From Lentilactobacillus sunkii DSM 19904 (GTDB lineage: Bacteria > Bacillota > Bacilli > Lactobacillales > Lactobacillaceae): DNA of 35,884 nucleotides. The translations under genes and the position numbers were made by a program. The notes beneath the pieces are model-generated. The model did not search any database. It was not told the origin of the DNA and saw only the letters and a program-made list of their open reading frames with translations. The stretch lies in assembly GCF_001435575.1 (NCBI RefSeq), contig NZ_AZEA01000022.1:2601-38484 (forward strand), given 5' to 3'. Below, piece after piece: positions 1 to 7,440 of the stretch (the stretch's first letter is position 1; every line of letters starts with the position of its first letter).

Positions 1-73
1 ACAAAACATGTTTGCATTGCTTGGAAATCCTGGATTTGAAGGAATGGGTAAGGAACTTAAGAAACATATTTAA
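1..73 (+). CDS. 3' end of an unidentified gene (partial)
   Basis: An open frame enters from the left edge, with codons in phase from base 2, and stops at TAA 71-73. The last 23 codons end in GFEGMGKELKKHI. I do not recognise the family from this tail. A strong terminator follows at 96-139, which supports this being a real gene end. The last codons contain an 18-base sequence (47-64) that recurs exactly at 3754-3771, beyond the ABC transporter pair. Confidence 0.6.
   Translation, partial: QNMFALLGNPGFEGMGKELKKHI
47..64 (+). repeat. 18-bp direct repeat, copy 1
   Basis: GGTAAGGAACTTAAGAAA occurs here inside the end of the partial gene and again at 3754-3771. Similarity continues to the stop codon (ATTTAA in both) and is weaker for about 12 bases before it. 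The two copies bracket the ABC transporter pair. Confidence 0.85.
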
Positions 74-95
74 ATCATTTTCAATATTTGGTTAC

Positions 96-139
96 ATCCG
101 TTCTTGAACATTATCTTGATGTTCGGGAGCGGATTTTTT
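96..139 (+). terminator. Rho-independent terminator of the left-edge gene
   Basis: A 16-bp stem (96-111 with 119-134, three G-U pairs) closes a 7-base loop and is followed by a run of six T (134-139). It lies 22 bases after the stop codon. Confidence 0.85.
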
Positions 140-470
140 GTATATACACCTATTCATTGTATGAATAAGTACAAGATCGTCAGCGAACTTTAGAAAAGAA
201 GTTGAATCTTCAAATCATTCTAGATATCAGTAGTTCTCATACATTTCCTTGTAATTAGCGTATTTAATCATGTCTCTTTACAATTCCCGAAGCCCAAAAC
301 TTATCAAATATTAATTGTCTTATCATTAAATTAGGTATTTACTTTCCATACGATGTGTACTATTGTTTTTTCAACGACAAAACGTTCATTCACTAGGCTT
401 TGTCACATACGAACCGTATAAAGGATCTTCTGGTGTGCTTAACATTCGATCCAAGAAATCAGGTGTCAAG
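140..470. other. Intergenic region upstream of the ABC exporter pair
   Basis: This AT-rich stretch has no convincing gene. It holds a 7-bp inverted repeat, TATTCAT (151-157) with ATGAATA (161-167), which could be an operator. An open frame from 363 joins the ABC gene, but its first 36 codons look like non-coding leader and have no ribosome site in front. No promoter with two good boxes stands out. Confidence 0.5.
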
Positions 471-2072
471 ATGAAATCTACCAAGCTATTCTCATACATC
501 GCTTTAAAAGATTACCCCTTCTTAATCATCGCAAAAGTCTACATTAACGGCTTCAATGTATTCGTGTCCGTCATGCTGCAATATGGGGTTGCTGCAGCAC
601 TGGCTCAGAAATTAACAATCTTATATCAGATTCTGGGTGTGCTGACCATTGCCTCCCTCATTTATGCTGGTGTGTATTATACATACTCTATGTATTCGGA
701 GCGGCTGCGGAAACGGGTAATTGAATCGGTCAGCCAGGAACTTTTGGCGAGCTCACTGCGAGAAATCGATCTTAATCAGGATAACGGCACAATGGTTAAT
801 CTGGTCAACCAGGACGCTGACAATATTGCAAATTATTTTATGATGGGAGTTATGCCGGCAATTGATTTTGTCATGATCATTGGCGGTGGATTAATCTACA
901 CATTTTACAATTCCTGGATTTACGGTCTCGTTTACCTTTTCATCGGAGGTGGGCTGTATGCCATTGCCCACCACTTTTACGTTCAAGACGTGCGCTATCG
1001 CCGAGCCTATCAATTAAGTGACGATCAACAGAAGAACTTTTTGCCGGATGTATATCACAACCTATCAATAATCCGAATATTTAATGCTTCAAAATGGTTA
1101 ACATCGGTTAACAATCGGCTCTTTGACAGTAAGCGAACCTTATTGCGTCAAGATGTCGGCGCCACCGCGTCAAGCAATGGGGTTGTACGTGGTGGGATTT
1201 ATGTCATGGAAGTCGTTTCGCTGTTTGTAGGATTGTTACTGGTCAACGCCCATCAGATCCACTTTGATGTCATGCTGGGTATCTGGAACGCTGGGATTGG
1301 CTCAATCTTTGATCCGTTTTTGACTCTTCCAATTGTCCTGGCATTTATGGCCCGGCAGAAGGTATCTTTGGGGCGGGTTGCGAATCATTTATCAGCTCAC
1401 CCCAATCCCGGGCAACCCCTTCCCAGCGCAGAAGAGCCGGTTAAAAGCATCGAAGGTCAGGAAATTACCTATCAGTATCCAAAGAATAATCACCCTACCT
1501 TGATGAACCTATCCTTCACCATCAAGCCTGGAAAAATCACTTTCCTGATCGGCAGGAATGGTGCCGGTAAAACAACGCTTCTACATATTCTGTTGGGTGT
1601 CTTAACTGTCAATAGCGGCTCACTAATGGTTCGTACAAACGCTGGGCATAACTTGTCGTCACTGGCAGATCATGCCGCGTTTGTTCCGCAGGCTGGTCAA
1701 ATGTTTAATACCACCATTGCCGATAACCTCAAATTAGGGAAATCAGTGACTAACCAAGAACTGACCCAAGCACTGATCCAGGTCCAGATGTTTGACGCCG
1801 TCAATTCACTACCCAAGAAACTGGAAAGTGTGGTTGGCGAAGACACCAACTTTTCGAAGGGCCAAATCCGAAGACTAGCCATTGCCCGCGCCTTATTGAC
1901 TCATCGGCAATACTTGATTTTAGATGAACCCTTTTCCGACATCGATGAGAGCAACCAAAAATCACTCATCCAGTTATTTCGCAAAATCGCTCACAACCAC
2001 GGAATTATTATCGTCAGTCATACATTCGACTTAATCGAGCCAAATGATCATGTTATTAAGGTTGGTGATTAA
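471..2072 (+). CDS. ABC exporter half-transporter (membrane domain fused to ATPase), subunit 1
   Basis: The 533-residue protein has an N-terminal membrane domain with about six hydrophobic segments (residues 1-310) fused to an ATP-binding domain. The ATPase has Walker A GRNGAGKTT (from residue 361), signature FSKGQ (about 461), Walker B LILDEP (about 485) and the H-loop histidine in SHTFD. It most likely forms a heterodimer with the next gene, whose start lies one base after this stop, and exports an unknown substrate. The signature has Lys where LSGGQ has Gly. ATG 471 was chosen because AGGTG lies five bases upstream and the sequence from there matches a typical exporter N-terminus; the frame itself opens at 363. 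Substrates of such pairs range from peptides to drugs, and nothing nearby identifies this one. Confidence 0.85.
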   Translation: MKSTKLFSYIALKDYPFLIIAKVYINGFNVFVSVMLQYGVAAALAQKLTILYQILGVLTIASLIYAGVYYTYSMYSERLRKRVIESVSQELLASSLREIDLNQDNGTMVNLVNQDADNIANYFMMGVMPAIDFVMIIGGGLIYTFYNSWIYGLVYLFIGGGLYAIAHHFYVQDVRYRRAYQLSDDQQKNFLPDVYHNLSIIRIFNASKWLTSVNNRLFDSKRTLLRQDVGATASSNGVVRGGIYVMEVVSLFVGLLLVNAHQIHFDVMLGIWNAGIGSIFDPFLTLPIVLAFMARQKVSLGRVANHLSAHPNPGQPLPSAEEPVKSIEGQEITYQYPKNNHPTLMNLSFTIKPGKITFLIGRNGAGKTTLLHILLGVLTVNSGSLMVRTNAGHNLSSLADHAAFVPQAGQMFNTTIADNLKLGKSVTNQELTQALIQVQMFDAVNSLPKKLESVVGEDTNFSKGQIRRLAIARALLTHRQYLILDEPFSDIDESNQKSLIQLFRKIAHNHGIIIVSHTFDLIEPNDHVIKVGD

Positions 2073-2073
2073 A

Positions 2074-3714
2074 ATGAATCAAGCCGTTATTCAGTATTGC
2101 CGAGGTATTCTCCATCAGCTCCACTATTATCACCTGGTAGCTATGGCAGTGGGCATTGCCTGCTTGGAATTTGTGCTGGCTTACTACCTGAATTATTTTG
2201 TTTCAGCAATTACCACCCAGTCACTCACAAAGTTTATCGTCATCGGCGGTGGCCTTGCTTTCATTGGCGTTCTAATCGGCATCATTCAAAGGCAGATAAA
2301 AATCAGTGAAGGAATGCTTCAACTATCCATTGAAAATTCCATCACCAACACGGTTTTCCAAAGCTCCCTGTCTCAGCCAGCCGATGCGGTTCTAAGCAAG
2401 CCGCTGGGAGCCTGGCTGTCACTCAATAATTCCGACGCCCCAATCATTTCACAGTCGCTGGCGGTTTCCTTAACAGATTTTATTTCCGGCGCAGCTTCAT
2501 TTTTAGCCGCATTCATCTTTGGCATATTAATTTCACCCTGGTTGACGTTAATCATTCTGACACTGGGTCTGGTATCGCTCTTAATTCCGAAATTAACCGG
2601 AAAATGGATCCTAACCACCCAGCAACAGCGTCAGACGGATCAGGATACCATGCAGACAACCCTGCTTCAAATTTTTGACGCTAAAGTCCTGCTTCACACG
2701 CTCCATGCCGAAAGCTTTGCCCAAAATCTGTTTTCGAAGAAATATAAAAAGTTTACGCAGAGCCAACTTGAAAATGCCCGGAGCCAACACTTGATTGAAA
2801 GTATTAGCGTTGGTGCCGGCTTCTTATTCGATGTCACTTCCCTGGTCATCAGTCTGACCTTCGTTGCTAAAAATCAAATTACCATCGGCCAGTTCATGGG
2901 ATTTAATGTCTTGAACAGCAGCTTTACCTGGATCTTTTATACAATGCCGGGTCTATATAACCAACTGTTAAGAGCATCCGTTTCTGCAAAACGGCTATTA
3001 TCATTTGGCACGACTTCTGAGATCGCAAAACAGGCGTCCAACCATCCAAGCGAGATAAAAGCGCTGCGGTTAAGCCACCTGAGCTTTAAGTACGGTCAAG
3101 AGACAAGCTGGGTTTTAAAAGATGTCAGCCTGGATTGGCAACTAACCCCGAAGACCAAGATCATCTTAACGGGTCCCAGCGGTTCCGGTAAGACAACCTT
3201 TTTGAAACTCTTATTGGGATTCCAACAGCCAAATAAGGGCAGCCTGCACTATCTGGACAATTCAAGGACCTCATTTGCGCCCAATGAAGTTAAACTTTCC
3301 TATGTGCCCCAGCAAGTGAGGTTGTTTAGCTTAACCATCCGAGAGAACATTCTGTTGGGCAGAAGTATCACGTCGCAGCAATATGAGAAAGTGTTAAAGC
3401 AGACCGACTTATGGGACTTTATCGAAAGTCTTCCAAAGAAGGACGAGACCAAAATCCTTTCGTCAAACGCCGGAAATCTTTCTTCAGGGCAAATTCAAAA
3501 GATTGGCGTTGCTCGAGCCCTGGTTCAGAATACCAGCTTCATATTATTCGATGAACCAACCGCCAACTTGGATAATCAGTCAGCCAACGACTTTGAGCGA
3601 ACAATTAAAGAACTCCCAGTCGCAGCGATTATGATTACCCACAGAACAATGCAGGATACCTCTGAAATGAGGCACTACGAAATAAAGGATGGCAACATTG
3701 AGTTAAAGCACTAA
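2074..3714 (+). CDS. ABC exporter half-transporter (membrane domain fused to ATPase), subunit 2
   Basis: The 546-residue protein has the same layout as its upstream neighbour: a membrane domain of about six segments, then an ATPase with Walker A GPSGSGKTT (about residue 366), signature LSSGQ (about 469), Walker B FILFDEPTANLD and H-loop histidine in MITHR. The spacing of one base after the previous stop indicates translational coupling and a heterodimeric exporter. ATG 2074 was preferred to the in-frame ATG at 2044 because the latter lies deep inside the upstream gene, while GGTTGGTG precedes 2074. Both ATPase domains keep the catalytic Glu after Walker B, so neither site looks obviously dead. 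The substrate is unknown. Confidence 0.85.
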   Translation: MNQAVIQYCRGILHQLHYYHLVAMAVGIACLEFVLAYYLNYFVSAITTQSLTKFIVIGGGLAFIGVLIGIIQRQIKISEGMLQLSIENSITNTVFQSSLSQPADAVLSKPLGAWLSLNNSDAPIISQSLAVSLTDFISGAASFLAAFIFGILISPWLTLIILTLGLVSLLIPKLTGKWILTTQQQRQTDQDTMQTTLLQIFDAKVLLHTLHAESFAQNLFSKKYKKFTQSQLENARSQHLIESISVGAGFLFDVTSLVISLTFVAKNQITIGQFMGFNVLNSSFTWIFYTMPGLYNQLLRASVSAKRLLSFGTTSEIAKQASNHPSEIKALRLSHLSFKYGQETSWVLKDVSLDWQLTPKTKIILTGPSGSGKTTFLKLLLGFQQPNKGSLHYLDNSRTSFAPNEVKLSYVPQQVRLFSLTIRENILLGRSITSQQYEKVLKQTDLWDFIESLPKKDETKILSSNAGNLSSGQIQKIGVARALVQNTSFILFDEPTANLDNQSANDFERTIKELPVAAIMITHRTMQDTSEMRHYEIKDGNIELKH

Positions 3715-3741
3715 GAGTAATAATCAAAATTTTATCTCGTG

Positions 3742-3780
3742 ATTGAAACAAAAGGTAAGGAACTTAAGAAATGTATTTAA
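3742..3780 (+). pseudogene. Decayed copy of the left-edge gene's 3' end
   Basis: The phase GKELKKCI-stop matches GKELKKHI-stop of the gene at the left edge, but an in-frame TGA lies four codons before the match (3742-3744) and there is no open frame upstream. It contains the second 18-bp repeat copy (3754-3771). I read it as the last vestige of a second copy of that gene, or a duplication scar left when the ABC pair arrived. Confidence 0.45.
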
Positions 3781-3798
3781 CTGAAAATGATTCAATAA

Positions 3799-3837
3799 AA
3801 ATGCCACTGGTATTCATTACGAATATCAGTGGCATTT
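3799..3837. terminator. Bidirectional terminator between ABC pair and toxin-antitoxin block
   Basis: A 17-bp stem (3799-3815 with 3821-3837, one G-U pair) has a 5-base loop. The tail on the minus strand is T-rich (TTTTATTG); the plus-strand tail is weaker. It lies between convergent transcription units. From 3838 to 3977 I see nothing else. Confidence 0.7.
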
Positions 3838-3977
3838 AGAGGTAATTTTTCGTCATGATCTCTCTTAAAAGTTGTCTCAGAAATCAACTGTCGGCCGGCT
3901 TACAATTTCAACTTCATATTTTGCCGTTTTTAGGCCCAAAATTTTTCAGTTAAATTCAAAAAGAGTACTAGCTACAA

Positions 3978-4379
3978 TCATCTTTTGATTAGAAATGAAT
4001 TTTCCTTAATAAAAAGAGAAATTTTTACCATCTGTTCCTCGGTATCAGCGGATAGGGTGGTTTCCATAACCAGATCCTGGCCATCTTGGGCCGACACTTT
4101 TAAAGAGTAGTTATTCAGATCCAAAAAGAATGCGGTGGCCATGAATGCGGTTCGTTTGTTACCATCAAAGAAGACGTGCTTCTTGGTTATTTTTTGAAGT
4201 AGAAACGCAGCTTTAAGCCAAATGGTTGGGTAAGCTTCTCTGCCAAAGAATTGTTGGACAGGTTGTTGCACAATGGCTTCTAACCCATTTGGGTCGGCCA
4301 CACCAACCGCTCCTTCTTGCGCCGCTTCAATTACTAATCGGTTAATTTCAATTAAATCGTCTTTAGTTAGATAATTCAT
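3978..4379 (-). CDS. doc: Fic/Doc-family toxin (death-on-curing type)
   Basis: The 133-residue protein carries the Fic core H68-VFF-DGNKRT, the shortened Doc-type motif, and begins with the Doc-like NYLTKDDLIEIN. Doc toxins use this motif to phosphorylate a translation factor (EF-Tu in the phage P1 case); Fic proteins otherwise transfer AMP. The target here is not shown by the sequence. The start ATG overlaps the stop of the upstream antitoxin as ATGA, the usual coupling in toxin-antitoxin pairs. Length fits the Doc family. The catalytic His and the following Asn, Lys and Arg are intact, so the toxin is probably active. The partner is unusual: it has an AbrB/MazE fold instead of Phd. Confidence 0.88.
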   Translation of the reverse strand: MNYLTKDDLIEINRLVIEAAQEGAVGVADPNGLEAIVQQPVQQFFGREAYPTIWLKAAFLLQKITKKHVFFDGNKRTAFMATAFFLDLNNYSLKVSAQDGQDLVMETTLSADTEEQMVKISLFIKENSFLIKR

Positions 4380-4639
4380 AGGTCTTTCAATCGTTCCATC
4401 AAATCGGCGTTCTCAGCATAAAGACGGTCAAATCTCTTTTGAAACCCCGGACTGACTTTGGGCTCAGTGTTGGCCTTAGATATTTCAATCTTGTTGGTGG
4501 AGGGATTAAATGACAGTTCCACATCGTCACCGGCAGTTAACTTCATAGCTTCCTTAAGCTTTTTAGTAATTCTAATAGCGTCTGAATTACCGTTCGAAAA
4601 AACCTTGGTGGTCGCTTTGATATCTGATAAATTCTGCAT
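4376..4639 (-). CDS. AbrB/MazE-fold antitoxin of the Doc toxin
   Basis: The 87-residue protein has a swapped-hairpin AbrB DNA-binding domain near its N-terminus, seen in VFSNGNSDAIRITKKL, which resembles the MazE pattern NGNSxAVRIPK. The C-terminal part is charged and probably wraps the toxin. A longer frame opens at 4693, but ATG 4639 was chosen because GGAG lies eight bases upstream and because the longer form would run across the promoter and operator. It is the first gene of a two-gene operon and probably represses itself through the 11-bp inverted repeat at 4656-4686. Confidence 0.85.
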   Translation of the reverse strand: MQNLSDIKATTKVFSNGNSDAIRITKKLKEAMKLTAGDDVELSFNPSTNKIEISKANTEPKVSPGFQKRFDRLYAENADLMERLKDL

Positions 4640-4655
4640 CTTAACGGCTCCTCTC

Positions 4656-4693
4656 TGTATGTACATAATATATCGATGTACATACATTGTCAA
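4656..4693 (-). promoter_or_regulatory. Promoter and operator of the Doc module
   Basis: Reading the minus strand: -35 TTGACA (4688-4693), a 17-base spacer, then -10 TATTAT (4665-4670). A perfect inverted repeat, TGTATGTACAT (4656-4666) with ATGTACATACA (4676-4686), covers the spacer and the -10 box. That placement fits repression by the antitoxin or its complex. Confidence 0.85.
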
Positions 4694-4713
4694 TGATTAC
4701 AATCAATAATCTT

Positions 4714-4959
4714 TTAATAGGGGCAATTAGGGTTATCCCCCCTCCGAATGCCAATTAAGATTAATTCATCTTCATCAATAGTATAAACGACGAGGAAGCC
4801 ATTTGTATCATTGAGCTGATTTTCTGGTGGCAGCTGATGCGCTTCCAGCAGCAGATCGATGGCTGCCCGAGCTTCATCAATAATGTTGCGATCCAAGCTG
4901 GCCAGCCGTTTCAGGTCAGCATTAAAAGTTGCTCGTGGTTTGAATCGGAGTTTTTTCAT
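4714..4959 (-). CDS. YafQ/RelE-like toxin with internal deletion, probably inactive
   Basis: The 81-residue protein begins like a YafQ-family ribosome-dependent mRNA endonuclease (KLRFKPRATFNADLKRLASLD) and ends like one (VVYTIDEDELILIGIR). Family members of this type are usually near 100-110 residues. The piece between LPPENQLND and TNGFLVVYT, where the conserved GYREFH-type segment should be, is missing in frame. The usual closing GSHxxLF is replaced by GDNPNCPY. The catalytic histidines expected in both segments are therefore absent. The gene overlaps the antitoxin stop as ATGA. I infer a disarmed toxin kept in frame behind its antitoxin; an unusual active variant is the less likely reading. 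Confidence 0.7.
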   Translation of the reverse strand: MKKLRFKPRATFNADLKRLASLDRNIIDEARAAIDLLLEAHQLPPENQLNDTNGFLVVYTIDEDELILIGIRRGDNPNCPY

Positions 4960-5237
4960 GTTTTAAACTGATCCCAATAATGGTCATCGGATTCGACAAT
5001 TTCATTATCTGGCAAGACATGACGTTTAATCAGCTGATCGCGAGCAACGGCATATTCCAGCGACCCTTCTTTGGCCCGCAAAGCACGTTCATACCAATCC
5101 ATTTTTTCCTGGGAAATGACGACGACTGAGCGGTTGTTCGAGCGGGCAATGTAGACGGTTTCGTCATCATCATTGACTTGGTCGAGATATTTTTTTAAAT
5201 GTGAGCGAAAATCACTTTGAGTTAAAGCAACAGTCAT
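4956..5237 (-). CDS. YefM/Phd-family antitoxin
   Basis: The 93-residue protein has a Phd/YefM N-terminal DNA-binding fold: TVALTQSDFRSHLKKYLDQV, then an acidic turn, VYIARSNNRSVVVISQEKMDWYE. YefM proteins normally partner YoeB; here the partner is a YafQ/RelE-like protein. ATG 5237 has AAAGG nine bases upstream; a GTG at 5246 is in frame but sits inside the ribosome site. It is probably self-regulated through the inverted repeat at 5249-5286. The closeness of the Doc module, whose toxin family usually pairs with Phd, suggests exchange of partners. Confidence 0.85.
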   Translation of the reverse strand: MTVALTQSDFRSHLKKYLDQVNDDDETVYIARSNNRSVVVISQEKMDWYERALRAKEGSLEYAVARDQLIKRHVLPDNEIVESDDHYWDQFKT

Positions 5238-5248
5238 TTGAATCACCC

Positions 5249-5286
5249 TTTCTGTACTTGATATTGTCCTTCATTAGGTACAGAAA
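5249..5286 (-). promoter_or_regulatory. Inverted-repeat operator of the YefM module
   Basis: TTTCTGTAC (5249-5257) and GTACAGAAA (5278-5286) form a perfect 9-bp inverted repeat 12 bases before the antitoxin start. A possible minus-strand promoter (TTGCAT, 17 bases, GACAAT) overlaps it. YefM-type antitoxins are known to bind such repeats around a GTAC-like core. Confidence 0.75.
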
Positions 5287-5395
5287 TGCAATTGATTGCT
5301 TAATCGTCATTATAAACATACGTGTTGTAAGTATCTTTAATTTTTAAGTTTAGCTCGTGATCAGGTATACTAAGGTCAATAAGAGGAGGATATTT

Positions 5396-6175
5396 ATGAA
5401 AAAATGTTCTTTGTTGTTGCTTAGTCTTGGATTGGGCATCACTATCCTGTCCAATCCAACTACTCATGCGAGCTCTGGTTATACAGTTGTCAAAAGTTCA
5501 TTTCCTGCGGGAGCTGGTAAAATGTATCATGCAGCTAATCCAAAGCGAAACGCGTACGTTTGGACTACCACTAAGCATACTAAAAAAATGGCGAACATAA
5601 AAAATTACCCGAACACTTCCTGGCATTCGACTGGTACGGTTGTGCTTCGTCATAATAACAAGAATGCTGTTTACTACCGAGTTGGCGCAGTTTCCCCAAC
5701 CAAAACCAAGAAATCGGTTAGTGGCTGGATTTGGCGGGGCTATCTCAAACCGGGGTATAACCCTAACTTTACCAAAGTGAAAAGCATTAGCCTTGATAAC
5801 GCTACAAACGCAGAATATAACCAGTTTATCAAGCAATCCAAATATCAGCAGCTAACTCGTGACGTTTTGGCACTGTTTCCAAATAGTACCGTCTCCAAGC
5901 CACTAAGTCGTTATGCATTGTTTCGTGACCCTAAGGACAAGATTGTTAATAATGTGGCCACTTTCAAGGCAATGGATGACTTTTTGAATGTCAAGAACCA
6001 GTTAACCAGCCAACAGCGATTAGCAAAAATTAAGGCGATTTTGGCCGCTAACGGCTATACTGCTGCTAAACGTCAAAAGGAATACGTCATTGGCATCTAT
6101 CTCACTAACTTCCAGTGGTCCGATCAATATGCTACGGGTGATATGCACCAAGGGTTTGCAATTGGAACGAAATAA
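5396..6175 (+). CDS. Secreted WRGYL-family protein A
   Basis: The 259-residue precursor has a clear signal peptide (MKK, hydrophobic core, cleavage after THA at residue 25). Residues 44-117 form a domain shared with proteins at 7804 and 26044: YH, then YVW, HTKKMxNIKNYPNT, W, VYYRV and finally WIWRGYL. The basic, aromatic pattern resembles small SH3-like cell-wall domains, but I cannot name the family. The C-terminal half is unrelated by eye apart from a closing GF-rich strand. AGAGGAGG six bases upstream fixes ATG 5396; a -10 TATACT at 5366-5371 lies before it. It converges on the bacteriocin gene at 6210 and shares its terminator. Role unknown; cell-surface binding or bacteriocin protection is a guess. 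Confidence 0.85.
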   Translation: MKKCSLLLLSLGLGITILSNPTTHASSGYTVVKSSFPAGAGKMYHAANPKRNAYVWTTTKHTKKMANIKNYPNTSWHSTGTVVLRHNNKNAVYYRVGAVSPTKTKKSVSGWIWRGYLKPGYNPNFTKVKSISLDNATNAEYNQFIKQSKYQQLTRDVLALFPNSTVSKPLSRYALFRDPKDKIVNNVATFKAMDDFLNVKNQLTSQQRLAKIKAILAANGYTAAKRQKEYVIGIYLTNFQWSDQYATGDMHQGFAIGTK

Positions 6176-6177
6176 AA

Positions 6178-6203
6178 AAGAACGGCTTTTGCCGTTCCTT
6201 TTC
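6178..6203. terminator. Bidirectional terminator shared by protein A and the bacteriocin gene
   Basis: The perfect stem GAACGGC (6180-6186) with GCCGTTC (6191-6197) has a TTTT loop. T-rich tails lie on both sides (CTTTTCG on plus, TTTTTTATT on minus), so it can stop both convergent genes. Confidence 0.9.
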
Positions 6204-6209
6204 GTCTTG

Positions 6210-7208
6210 TTAGTCAAAAACATTTTTGGCTATTCGGTAAACATAATTGTCCGAAGTATGACCGCTAGTATCATGGTAAGCAATGCCGAGTAACAGATTA
6301 GTTGCACTGTAGATCTGTACCGCCTCGGTTTCGGTGCGGTTGGCGGGCCAATAAGTGTTTCTAAGCAATTGGTAATTGCCCAGACCACGGATTGTTCCGT
6401 TAGTGTTAAACGTTGCTCGAGTAATAGAAGGGGTTTGCTTAACTTTGCCACCTGAGATGTAGACTAAATAGTTACCGTTCTTAGTTTTATTAGAAACGTC
6501 GATTCCTTGAATAGAAGGGTTACGCATCTGCAAATAGATGCTTCCTGGAATTGAAGCAGTTCCTTCGAATGCAGACATTCCATCAGTGTCCATTTCAACA
6601 GTGCCACCAGTTCTTTCAAAGGCATCGTTGAGATCTTTATTTTTGTACATACTCAAATGAGCTTTTGAATGGTCAACATTAACCGTTAGAATCAGTAAAT
6701 GTTTAGTATCGCTTGTTAAAGCTGCTTCAACTCGTTCAATACTACCAGTTGATTTTGTATTTCCGGCAATACGGGTTAGATAAGTTAGACGATTGGGCAA
6801 CTGTTCGGCATTTTCATAAGTCATACCTTCTTGGAAAGTCATTCGTCCAAGTTGAGTTCCCCAGAGGTCATTATCATTATACTTTTCTAGCCGTGTTTGA
6901 ACTCCTTTGGTACCAATCCAAAAATAATCAGTATTGTTATACGTATAAAGCTCCAAAGTTTGCCCATGACCAAAGCCCTTAAGAGTCATTGGCTGGTACT
7001 TAGAAAAATCCAATGTGTTATTTGAATCCTCCTTTTCATCAGTCGGTAAATCTGCCATCGACAGTTTAGAATAACTGGCGTTGTCATAGACTTGTAAGAC
7101 ATATGCTTTAGTTTTTGAAATCAATGTTTTCTGTGCAACTCGATCATACCCGTCGGTTCCTTTTGGAAGCCCGGTAAGTGTATATTTACGATAAGCTGGT
7201 TGTGCCAT
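6210..7208 (-). CDS. Helveticin J-family class III bacteriocin
   Basis: The 332-residue protein resembles helveticin J (333 residues in L. helveticus): repeated beta-strand segments, PSIQGIDVSNK followed by LVYISGG in the middle, and a C-terminal TETEAVQIY then LLGIAYHD, which parallels the helveticin SEVESIQI and VAYHS. Class III bacteriocins are large heat-labile proteins that disrupt the cell envelope of related bacteria. There is no N-terminal signal peptide, as in helveticin J. The start at 7208 has only a weak purine-rich ribosome site (AAAGAAAGAAG). A perfect 16-bp palindrome upstream (7282-7297) may be an operator. No dedicated immunity gene is obvious; the convergent WRGYL gene is a candidate partner only by position. 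Confidence 0.8.
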   Translation of the reverse strand: MAQPAYRKYTLTGLPKGTDGYDRVAQKTLISKTKAYVLQVYDNASYSKLSMADLPTDEKEDSNNTLDFSKYQPMTLKGFGHGQTLELYTYNNTDYFWIGTKGVQTRLEKYNDNDLWGTQLGRMTFQEGMTYENAEQLPNRLTYLTRIAGNTKSTGSIERVEAALTSDTKHLLILTVNVDHSKAHLSMYKNKDLNDAFERTGGTVEMDTDGMSAFEGTASIPGSIYLQMRNPSIQGIDVSNKTKNGNYLVYISGGKVKQTPSITRATFNTNGTIRGLGNYQLLRNTYWPANRTETEAVQIYSATNLLLGIAYHDTSGHTSDNYVYRIAKNVFD

Positions 7209-7281
7209 AATTAAAATCTTCTTTCTTTAAATTTATTTTGGTTGGCCAATTTAACTCCGGTAATTAAATCAGCGGTTGTGT

Positions 7282-7297
7282 ATCAAATCGATTTGAT
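7282..7297 (-). promoter_or_regulatory. 16-bp perfect palindrome upstream of the bacteriocin gene
   Basis: ATCAAATCGATTTGAT is a perfect palindrome 74 bases before the bacteriocin start. On the minus strand a possible -10 box (TATAAG, about 7299-7304) lies immediately upstream, so the palindrome would cover the transcription start. This arrangement fits a repressor operator. A second small repeat, ATGCT with AGCAT, lies at 7296-7308. Confidence 0.6.
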
Positions 7298-7387
7298 GCT
7301 TATAGCATATCGTCATTTGGCCTTTTAAAGCCGACCACTTCCGGACGACTCACCGCCAAATCACCGCCACTTGACCGACAAACGAAA

Positions 7388-7426
7388 AAGCGTCCCGTTA
7401 ATGGCACTAACGAGACGCTTCTTTTT
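7388..7426. terminator. Terminator downstream of the truncated gene remnant
   Basis: A 13-bp stem with one mismatch (7388-7400 with 7408-7420) has a 7-base loop, with T-rich tails on both strands (CTTTTT on plus, CTTTTTCG on minus). It lies 20 bases beyond the minus-strand stop at 7441, so it was probably the terminator of that now-truncated gene. From 7209 to 7387 there is otherwise only the palindrome region. Confidence 0.8.
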
Positions 7427-7440
7427 GATGCTGAATGTTT

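Noticed and set aside
471-3714. Bacteriocin export function for the ABC pair
   Set aside because: There is no peptidase C39 domain, no precursor peptide gene and no immunity gene next to it, so a substrate cannot be assigned.
4458-4709. 83-codon plus-strand ORF opposite the AbrB-fold antitoxin
   Set aside because: Antisense to a well-supported antitoxin and its promoter; no ribosome site.
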